DNA from: Actinophytocola sp044466355
GTDB taxonomy: Bacteria > Actinomycetota > Actinomycetes > Mycobacteriales > Pseudonocardiaceae
Assembly (NCBI RefSeq): GCF_044466355.1
Contig: NZ_JBITMQ010000008.1
Span: 186,001 to 250,000 of the forward strand
Reading direction: 5' to 3'
DNA: 64,000 bases
A model generated the notes under the pieces. It saw only the letters and a program-made list of their open reading frames with translations, had not been told where the DNA came from and did not search any database. This document shows, piece after piece, positions 58,204 through 64,000 of the stretch (its first letter is position 1; every line of letters begins with the position of its first letter). The position numbers and the translations under genes are program-made.

Positions 58204-58728
58204 ATGTTCGTGAGGGACGCTGCCGCGGCCGGGGATGCCGCGGCGTGCGCGGCGATCTACGCGCCGTACGTACGGGACACGGTGATCACGTTCGAGCTGG
58301 ACCCGCCGTCGGAGGCGGAGATGGCGGCGCGGATCGAGCGGGCCCGCGAGACCCACGTGTGGCTCGTCGCCGAGGACGAGGGCCGCGTCGTCGGGTACGC
58401 GTACGGGGGCGAGTACAAGTCACGCGCGGCGTACCGGTTCTCGTGCGAGGTCAGCGTGTACGTGGCACAGGACCACCACCGCGGCGGCGTGGGCCGCGCC
58501 CTCTACACGGAGCTGTTCGAGCGCCTGGCGGCGCGCGGCTACCACATGGCGGTGGCAGGCATGACGCAACCGAACGAGCCCAGCGCCGCCCTCCACAAGA
58601 AGATGGGCTTCGAACCGATCGGCACGTACCGCCGCATCGGCTGGAAACACGACAACTGGCACGACGTCACGTGGACCCAACGCCCCCTGTCCACCACCAC
58701 CCCCCGCGAGTCGCGCCCCCAGACATAG
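58204..58728 (+). CDS. PAT-family GNAT acetyltransferase
   Basis: A 174-residue acetyltransferase like phosphinothricin acetyltransferases: RDAAAAGDAAACAAIYAPYV at the N-terminus, acetyl-CoA loop HRGGVGRALY, and the late GWKHDNWHDVTW motif. It may detoxify a phosphinothricin-like or amino-acid substrate. The last residues (RESRPQT) and the TAG are encoded inside a 22-bp repeat unit, so the repeat has changed the C-terminus. Divergent from a cupin regulator. Confidence 0.9.
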   Translation: MFVRDAAAAGDAAACAAIYAPYVRDTVITFELDPPSEAEMAARIERARETHVWLVAEDEGRVVGYAYGGEYKSRAAYRFSCEVSVYVAQDHHRGGVGRALYTELFERLAARGYHMAVAGMTQPNEPSAALHKKMGFEPIGTYRRIGWKHDNWHDVTWTQRPLSTTTPRESRPQT

Positions 58729-58886
58729 CGAGTCGCGTTCCCACGCACACTGAGTTGTCGGTTTCGTGCACATCGAGGTCCGTGCCGCGGACCAAGATCG
58801 GCACGAAACATACAACTCGCTATGCCTGGGAACGCGACTCGCTATGTTCGGGAGCGCGACTCGCGGTGTCTGGGGGCGCGACTCGC
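58706..58886. repeat. 22-bp-period GCGAGTCGCG repeat block with central hairpin
   Basis: The core GCGAGTCGCG occurs at 58706-58715 and 58728-58737, and its reverse complement at 58833-58842, 58855-58864 and 58877-58886. Neighbouring copies on each side are exactly 22 bp apart. Between them, 58752-58769 pairs with 58801-58818 (16 of 18), with an inner GGTCCG/CGGACC hairpin. The block is thus an inverted array around a cruciform. It also codes the last residues of the acetyltransferase. Confidence 0.85.
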
Positions 58887-58890
58887 GGGG

Positions 58891-61371
58891 TTAGCGGCGG
58901 AGGACTGAGCGGGGGAGGAGTTTGGCTCGCCAGTTCAGGGGGGAGCCGCGGCGGATGCCTTCCACCAGGTTGTCGAAGGCGGGGGCCAGGTTCGGGTCGG
59001 GTTGGGGGTGGCCGCCGTACCAGTTGCGTTCCACCTCGCCCACCACCGTGCGCAGTGCGCGGCGGCCCGTGTCGTCGAGGGAGTGTTCGCGGGCCATGCG
59101 GCGCGCGGCCGTACGCACGGTCTCCGTGCTGCTGACCTCGATGCCCCGGTCCCGTGACTCCGCGATCAGCTCCTGCCACGCCGACGTGGCCGCGTCCGGG
59201 CTGCTCGTGTGGATGTTGTGCCGGTGTGCCAGCCGCCTGCGTTCCCGGACGACGCCGGGCGCCGCCGCGATCAGCAGGACCACCACGAGGATCGCCAGCC
59301 ACCACGACACCAGCGCGGCCACGAACACCAGCGCCAGCGCCCACGCCCCGATCGCCGGTGGCAGCAACATGCGACGCCGCCTCGGCATCCCGCGGGCAGC
59401 GGGCACGAGCGCGGTCAGCACCACCGCGGCCAGCAGGATCACCGCGATCGCCACCCACATCCACAGCGAGGTCGACTGCTCCTGCTGGCCCTGGCCGCCC
59501 GCGCCGGCCTCGGTCGTCTCCTCGTCCTCCGGCGTACCGGTCGGCGCGCTCGGCGCGGTCGGCGCCGCGGACGTCTGGCTCGGGTTCTCGGGGTCGTCCT
59601 CCGGACCGGAGATGCCGGTGTCCGAGACGTAGGGCGGGCTGTAGGTCGTCCCGTCGGACAGCGGGGTCGGGTCGAAGGTCACCCACCCCGACGACGGGAA
59701 GAACACCTCCACCCACGCGTGCGCGTTCTGCGTGGTGATCGTCCGGTAGCCGCCGTTCGCGTAGCCGCCGGTGTACCCCATGGCCACCCGGGACGGGATC
59801 TGTGCCGCCCGCAACAGGATCGCCATGGCCGACGCGTACTGCTCGCAGTACCCCCGCTTGCTGCGGAACAGGAAGTCCTCGAGCGCGCTCTCGTCCGCAC
59901 CGGTCGCGGTCTCGGTGTCGTACTGGAAGCCGTTGGTGGTGGCGAAGTAGTTCTTGATCGCCTTGACCTTCTCGTACGTCGACGGCTTGCCCGCGGTGAG
60001 CCGCTGCGCGAGCTCGACCACCGGCTGCGGCAGCCCGTCGGCGCGCAGGTAGATCGACGGGATCTGGCCGGACGCGGTGAACAACCCGTCGGCCGCCAGG
60101 TCGGCCGCGGTCGGCGGCTCGAGGACGGCTTCCTCGATGTACGTCGGCAGTTCGCGGCGGGACTCGCCGTAGACCATGCCGCTTTCGGCGTCGTAGCGCA
60201 TGTCGTCGGGCAGACCCGAAAGCCCGACCGGGACACCGGCCACCACCGCCCAGTAGTCCCGCGAGTGGACCGGCTCGATCTGGATCTCGCTGATGTCGTC
60301 CTGGTCCGGCGCGCTCACACCCTCGGGGAGCGGCAGCCGCCCGGCCGCCTCGACCCCCCTCGGCAACTCCCGTTCGTTGTCGGGCTCCCAGCCGCCGTCG
60401 CGCTTGTACACCGGCAGTGTCATCGCACGCAGGTAAGGGGCGCCGCCTTCGGCTTCCATACCGGTGACCCGGAACAGCTCGACGTTGCCCTCCTGGTCGA
60501 GCATGCCGCGCAGCGACGTGAACGGGTTCAGGCCGAGGCCACCCTCGCCGCCGCCGTTCCTGCCGCCGGGCAGCTGGCCGACGGTGCCGATCCACGTGAT
60601 GGTGCCGCCCGCGACCAACGCGATCGCGACCGCACCCGCCACCAGCGCGGCGGGCCCACCGAGCCCGCCGTTGGTGCCCTGGACGGTCGGCCGGTTGCGC
60701 CACAGCTGGTGCCGGTGCGCGCCGTCGACCGCGAGCAACGCCGCGAACGACAGCGCCCCCAGCACGAACGCCCACCACGGCAGCATGTCGTCGGCGAGCG
60801 AGGCGGGTACCGCGTACACGCACAGCAGCACCAGCCCGCTCGCGGCCGGCGTCCCCGCGGACACGGCGAGCGTGTCGACGAGCACCGCCACCAGGCCGAT
60901 CGCGATCACCACGAGGCACAGCACGGCCTGCGTCGCGGGCACCGGCGGCACCCCGGTCCGCACCACCTCGACAGACGTCTGGAGCACGTTGCCCAGTTCG
61001 GCGAGCGCGTCCGGGCCGGGCAGGATCCCGAGCACGCCCTCGTCGGTGAACAACGCCACGAGCAGGCAGAGCAGCGCGAACATCTGCGCGAGACCGACCA
61101 GCAGGACCGGTGTCCGCGCGGCCCGCAACCCGAGCCCCACCGCGGTCACCACCGTGACCGCGACACCCGAGTAGCCCCACCAGCGGAGACCCTCGATGAC
61201 GCCGGACAGCGCGAGCGACGCGCAGAGCACGGTGACGGCGGCGACCACCGGCGTGACGGTCATCGACCACTGCGCCGAGTTCAGCTCGCCACCGGACGGC
61301 GGCGGCGCGTCGGGTCTCGGCGCGCCCGACGGCGGCCGTGCCGGGGTTGCCGGTGGGGTCGTTACTGCCAC
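58891..61371 (-). CDS. TgpA-like transglutaminase membrane protein (DUF3488/transglutaminase)
   Basis: An 826-residue protein. About seven membrane helices in the first 270 residues (DUF3488) are followed by an extracytoplasmic transglutaminase core with catalytic Cys in RGYCEQYASAM, His in NAHAWVEVF and Asp in TFDPTP. A Pro/Glu/Thr linker, two more helices and a DUF4129-like tail end it. TgpA-type proteins act on the cell envelope, with DUF58 and MoxR genes upstream as here. GTG 61371 is 15 nt after the DUF58 stop. Confidence 0.93.
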   Translation of the reverse strand: MAVTTPPATPARPPSGAPRPDAPPPSGGELNSAQWSMTVTPVVAAVTVLCASLALSGVIEGLRWWGYSGVAVTVVTAVGLGLRAARTPVLLVGLAQMFALLCLLVALFTDEGVLGILPGPDALAELGNVLQTSVEVVRTGVPPVPATQAVLCLVVIAIGLVAVLVDTLAVSAGTPAASGLVLLCVYAVPASLADDMLPWWAFVLGALSFAALLAVDGAHRHQLWRNRPTVQGTNGGLGGPAALVAGAVAIALVAGGTITWIGTVGQLPGGRNGGGEGGLGLNPFTSLRGMLDQEGNVELFRVTGMEAEGGAPYLRAMTLPVYKRDGGWEPDNERELPRGVEAAGRLPLPEGVSAPDQDDISEIQIEPVHSRDYWAVVAGVPVGLSGLPDDMRYDAESGMVYGESRRELPTYIEEAVLEPPTAADLAADGLFTASGQIPSIYLRADGLPQPVVELAQRLTAGKPSTYEKVKAIKNYFATTNGFQYDTETATGADESALEDFLFRSKRGYCEQYASAMAILLRAAQIPSRVAMGYTGGYANGGYRTITTQNAHAWVEVFFPSSGWVTFDPTPLSDGTTYSPPYVSDTGISGPEDDPENPSQTSAAPTAPSAPTGTPEDEETTEAGAGGQGQQEQSTSLWMWVAIAVILLAAVVLTALVPAARGMPRRRRMLLPPAIGAWALALVFVAALVSWWLAILVVVLLIAAAPGVVRERRRLAHRHNIHTSSPDAATSAWQELIAESRDRGIEVSSTETVRTAARRMAREHSLDDTGRRALRTVVGEVERNWYGGHPQPDPNLAPAFDNLVEGIRRGSPLNWRAKLLPRSVLRR

Positions 61372-61385
61372 GCTCGTGCCACTCC

Positions 61386-62660
61386 CTATCCCGTGATCAC
61401 CGTGTCGGCGCGGGTGCCGTGCGTGCGGCACAGCGTCGCCCACGTCGCGGCCATCGGCGTGTTCGGCCGTGCCACGGTGACCCCCCAGCCCGCGCCGCGC
61501 AGCAGCGCGGTCGCGCCTTCGATGTCGGAACCCGCGTCGCCCTCGTCCGGCGCCGCCCACGCCGAGGTGTCCAGCAGCACGGCGAGGCTGCGGGTGCCGC
61601 GCGACCGGTGCCCGATCAGCTGCGACAGCGACTCGGGTGTGGTCGCGCCGAGAACGGCGATCAGCTCCTGCCCGCCCGCGGGGTCGCCCGCGCTGTCCAT
61701 GCTGGTCGTCGGCGTGGCCTGTAGCGCGGCCAGCGCGTCGAGCACGGCGTGGTCGTTGTGGGTGCCGTCGCCGTGGTCGCGCACGATCAGACCACCGGAC
61801 TCGGTGACGAGCTTGATCCGCTGCCCGTAGCGGTGCAGGTGCAGGCAGACGCTGGCCGCGAACGACACGGCCCACTCGAGGCTCGAGTTCGCGCCGGTGC
61901 CGCGGTGCGCGGACGCGCGGTGGTCGAGCAACACGGTCGTACCGCCACGCCACGGCCGTTCCTCGACGCGCACCATCATCTCGTCGCGCTTCGCGGTCGA
62001 CCGCCAGTGCACCTTCCGCAGGTCGTCGCCCTGCCGGTACGGGCGCACGATCGCGTCGTCCTCGCCTTGGCCCGCGTTGAGCCGGACCGACCCGTCGTCG
62101 CCGGAGCCGAGCCCGGACCCGCCGGGCACGCCGACGAGCTTCACCACGCGCGGCACGACGATCAGCCGTGACGTGTGCGCCAGTTCCCGTTCGAACTCGG
62201 CCAGCCCGAACGGGTCGGTGATCGTCGCCTTCAAAGGGCCGAGCGCCTGGACGCCGCGCAGCATCGGCTGCACGTGGTAGCGCAGCCGGGTGCCGGTGTG
62301 CCTCGGCAGGTGCTCGATGACGAACCTCGGCTTGCCGCCGAGCGAGTACGGCACGCCGTCGGACACGAGCAGCCCGCCGGTCGGCAGCCTGCCGGTGGAC
62401 GTGATGTGCAGCGTCACCTCGGCCCGCCCGCCGACCGGCGTGCGGATCGGGTTGATCTGCCGCTGCGCGTGCAGGCCGACCCGCGCCACCGCGGTCAGCA
62501 GGCACACGAGGATCGGCAGTGCCACCACGAACACGGAGACCCGCAGCAGGTCCCGCTCGTTCAGCACGACGGAACACAGCGCCGCCGCGAGCCCGGCCGC
62601 GAGCAGGCAGCGCCCGCGCGTGGTCAGGCCCGAGAGCGCACCTCTGAGCGGCCGCGCCAC
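61386..62660 (-). CDS. DUF58 domain protein
   Basis: A 424-residue protein with two N-terminal membrane helices (about 15-60) and the DUF58 motif YRQGDDLRKVHWRSTAKR near residue 210. A von Willebrand-A-like fold follows. DUF58 proteins are co-encoded with MoxR ATPases, which remodel or insert metal into them or their partners. It lies 8 bp downstream of moxR and 14 bp before the TgpA-like gene, forming one operon. Confidence 0.93.
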   Translation of the reverse strand: MARPLRGALSGLTTRGRCLLAAGLAAALCSVVLNERDLLRVSVFVVALPILVCLLTAVARVGLHAQRQINPIRTPVGGRAEVTLHITSTGRLPTGGLLVSDGVPYSLGGKPRFVIEHLPRHTGTRLRYHVQPMLRGVQALGPLKATITDPFGLAEFERELAHTSRLIVVPRVVKLVGVPGGSGLGSGDDGSVRLNAGQGEDDAIVRPYRQGDDLRKVHWRSTAKRDEMMVRVEERPWRGGTTVLLDHRASAHRGTGANSSLEWAVSFAASVCLHLHRYGQRIKLVTESGGLIVRDHGDGTHNDHAVLDALAALQATPTTSMDSAGDPAGGQELIAVLGATTPESLSQLIGHRSRGTRSLAVLLDTSAWAAPDEGDAGSDIEGATALLRGAGWGVTVARPNTPMAATWATLCRTHGTRADTVITG

Positions 62661-62667
62661 CGGTCGG

Positions 62668-63789
62668 CTACCTGTCCCCGCGTGCGGCCCACTTGCCGCC
62701 GGACTGCGGCGCTGCCGGTGGCCCCGACTGCGGCACCGGCACCCGCTGCACGAGGGCGCGGATCAGCTCGGCGGGGGAGCGGCGGCCAGCCTGGGCCTCC
62801 GGGGTGAGCACGAGCCGGTGCGCGAGCACGGGCACGGCGACGGCGTGGAGGTCGTCGGGGACCACGAAGTCACGGCCGGACAGCGCGGCCTGCGCACGGG
62901 CCGCGCGCACGAGGTGCAGCGTCGACCGCGGAGAGGCGCCGATCCGGATCTCCGGCAGCCGGCGGGTCGCGGACACCAGCTCGACGGCGTAGCGGCGGAT
63001 GTCGGGGGAGAGCTTGACCGCGCGCACCGTCTCGACCAGGTGCTTAACCTGGTCGGCGTGCGACACCGGCTGCAGGTCGGCGAGCGGGTTGTGGCCCGAG
63101 TGCTCGTCCACCATCGCGAGCTCGGCGGCCGGATCGGGGTAGCCGATCGACACGCGCGCGGTGAACCGGTCGCGCTGCGCCTCGGGCAGCGCGTAGGTGC
63201 CTTCCATCTCGATCGGGTTCTGGGTCGCGATGACCATGAACGGCGACTCGAGGTGGTAGGTGTTGGCGTCGACGGTGACCTGCTCCTCCTCCATGCACTC
63301 GAGCAGCGCCGACTGCGTCTTCGGGGAGGCGCGGTTGATCTCGTCGCCGACCACGATGTTCGCGAACACCGGGCCGGGCCGGAACTCGAACTCGTTGGTC
63401 TGCCGGTTGAAGATCGAGACGCCGGTGACGTCGGAGGGCAGCAGGTCGGGGGTGAACTGGATGCGGCTCACCGTGCAGTCGATGGACCTGGCCAGCGCCT
63501 TGGCGAGCGACGTCTTGCCGACACCGGGCACGTCCTCGACGAGGAGGTGCCCCTCGGCGAGCAGTGTCACGAGCGCGATGCGCACGACCTCCGGCTTGCC
63601 GACGAGGACCCGCTCGACGTTCGCGGCGATCCGTTGTGCGGCGGCGCCCAGCTCGTCCAGCGGCGCGACCTGGCGGTACTGGGTGTGCTGCTGTTGCGTG
63701 CTCTGGTCGCCGTTGTGGGCGTAGGGGTCGCCGCCGTGTGCCGCGTAGGGATTACCGGGCAGCGCCGATGGCGGGGTACTCGACGTCAC
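62668..63789 (-). CDS. MoxR-family AAA ATPase
   Basis: A 373-residue MoxR ATPase: disordered Gln/His-rich start, Walker A GVGKTSLAKA, Walker B VVGDEINRA, sensor 1 ATQNPIE and sensor 2 SPRSTL. MoxR acts as chaperone for the DUF58/vWA protein encoded next. GTG 63789 follows AGGAGG by 4-5 nt. A strong hairpin (63804-63836) lies just upstream in its leader. Confidence 0.95.
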   Translation of the reverse strand: MTSSTPPSALPGNPYAAHGGDPYAHNGDQSTQQQHTQYRQVAPLDELGAAAQRIAANVERVLVGKPEVVRIALVTLLAEGHLLVEDVPGVGKTSLAKALARSIDCTVSRIQFTPDLLPSDVTGVSIFNRQTNEFEFRPGPVFANIVVGDEINRASPKTQSALLECMEEEQVTVDANTYHLESPFMVIATQNPIEMEGTYALPEAQRDRFTARVSIGYPDPAAELAMVDEHSGHNPLADLQPVSHADQVKHLVETVRAVKLSPDIRRYAVELVSATRRLPEIRIGASPRSTLHLVRAARAQAALSGRDFVVPDDLHAVAVPVLAHRLVLTPEAQAGRRSPAELIRALVQRVPVPQSGPPAAPQSGGKWAARGDR

Positions 63790-63803
63790 GCGACCTCCTG
63801 AGA

Positions 63804-63836
63804 ACTTCGTAGGCTCGACAGAGCCTGCTACGAAGT
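63804..63836 (-). promoter_or_regulatory. Hairpin in the moxR leader
   Basis: ACTTCGTAG (63804-63812) pairs perfectly with CTACGAAGT (63828-63836), and an inner GGCTC/GAGCC extends it. It lies 15 bp upstream of the moxR start and next to the AGGAGG, so it may be an operator or control ribosome access. Confidence 0.55.
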
Positions 63837-63960
63837 GTGTCAAACCTCCGAGAAGTACCCCAACCCTCCGGCACGGCCGGGGGCACGGGTGTGTCCCTCT
63901 ATCTTTACGCCTTTCGGCCCGGGTGTGTTCCGGTCGGCCGAATTGCCGGTGAGCGGGGTC

Positions 63961-63998
63961 CTCCACTTCTCCCCACAGGGCTTCCCCACAACACCCCA
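63961..63998 (-). promoter_or_regulatory. MraZ-box-like TGGGG repeats
   Basis: On the minus strand TGGGG occurs at plus positions 63971-63975, 63984-63988 and 63994-63998, plus TGGAG at 63961-63965, in pairs 10 bp apart. MraZ binds TGGG(N) repeats with a 10-bp period upstream of mraZ. The division cluster is expected just beyond the window, but the strand orientation is not the usual one. Confidence 0.4.
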
Positions 63999-64000
63999 CG

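Noticed and set aside
58706..58886. CRISPR array, suggested by regular 22-bp spacing
   Set aside because: Units are too short, the intervening bases are nearly identical rather than unique spacers, the array is inverted in the middle, and no cas genes are near.
1..64000. tRNA or rRNA genes
   Set aside because: No stretch with a T-arm GGTTCRANTCC and matching acceptor stem was found on either strand by eye; a covariance search was not possible.

Overview
The window is very GC-rich DNA with dense, mostly G/C-ending codons, frequent GTG starts and 4-base ATGA/GTGA gene overlaps. Gene content and order point to an actinobacterium, most likely of the Pseudonocardiales (Lentzea / Saccharothrix / Actinosynnema / Amycolatopsis type). 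The backbone follows the order known from mycobacteria: pnp - M16 peptidase - dapB - thyX - dapA - rnj - ftsK - argA - rimO - pgsA - cinA - clgR - pspA - pspM. The right end (DUF3040, TgpA-like transglutaminase, DUF58, MoxR) is the neighbourhood that in this order usually borders the mraZ/dcw cell-division cluster.

Layout. 1-2.2 kb: pnp end, M16 peptidase, dapB. 2.6-4.4 kb: a three-gene cassette of a Cys-rich double-psi-barrel protein, a Tat-signal protein and a MauE-type membrane protein. 4.5-11.1 kb: DedA-like protein, acetyltransferase, Ser/Thr kinase, EamA exporter, YcaQ-type glycosylase, and a DUF4097 / ribbon-helix-helix pair. 11.2-19.9 kb: thyX, ACT protein, a 168-bp inverted-repeat element, a DinB2-like polymerase, two paralogous sensor kinases flanking a TIGR03085 gene, dapA, rnj. 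20-24.8 kb: tandem FAD oxidoreductases, a divergent EamA/Lrp pair, an acyltransferase. 24.9-29.4 kb: ftsK followed by an inserted RloA/RloB (AbiL-type) defence pair. 29.4-32.1 kb: three exported hydrolases. 32.2-38.6 kb: argA, rimO, pgsA, cinA and the clgR-pspA-pspM envelope-stress group. 38.7-45.5 kb: pyrD, a coiled-coil protein, a small leftward transcription unit, a poly-Thr membrane protein, orphan ParA, methyltransferase, canonical dinB, and a DUF397/XRE pair. 45.6-52.1 kb: a structured leader and a type VII secretion (ESX)-associated cluster with PPE, EspG, YbaB, EspC-like and WXG-like genes but no secretion machinery. 52-64 kb: murein endopeptidase, sirtuin, PHP protein, DUF3040, aldehyde dehydrogenase, a divergent regulator/acetyltransferase pair, a 22-bp-period repeat block, and the TgpA-DUF58-MoxR operon.

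Themes. dapA and dapB serve lysine/diaminopimelate synthesis; ClgR, PspA, PspM and an ECF-type promoter form an envelope-stress module; the ESX cluster is one translationally coupled operon from a clear -35/-10 promoter. Many starts lie 7-8 nt after a TANNNT hexamer, which suggests leaderless mRNAs are common here and helps choose starts. No rRNA, tRNA, CRISPR array, transposase or prophage was seen.

Most noteworthy for follow-up: the MauE / Cys-rich barrel / Tat cassette; the minus-strand unit at 40.66-40.95 kb with a 12-codon ORF enclosed by an SD-sequestering inverted repeat; the hairpin-rich leader at 45.66-45.77 kb; the orphan ESX cargo cluster with one frameshifted gene; and three unrelated families of palindromic repeats.
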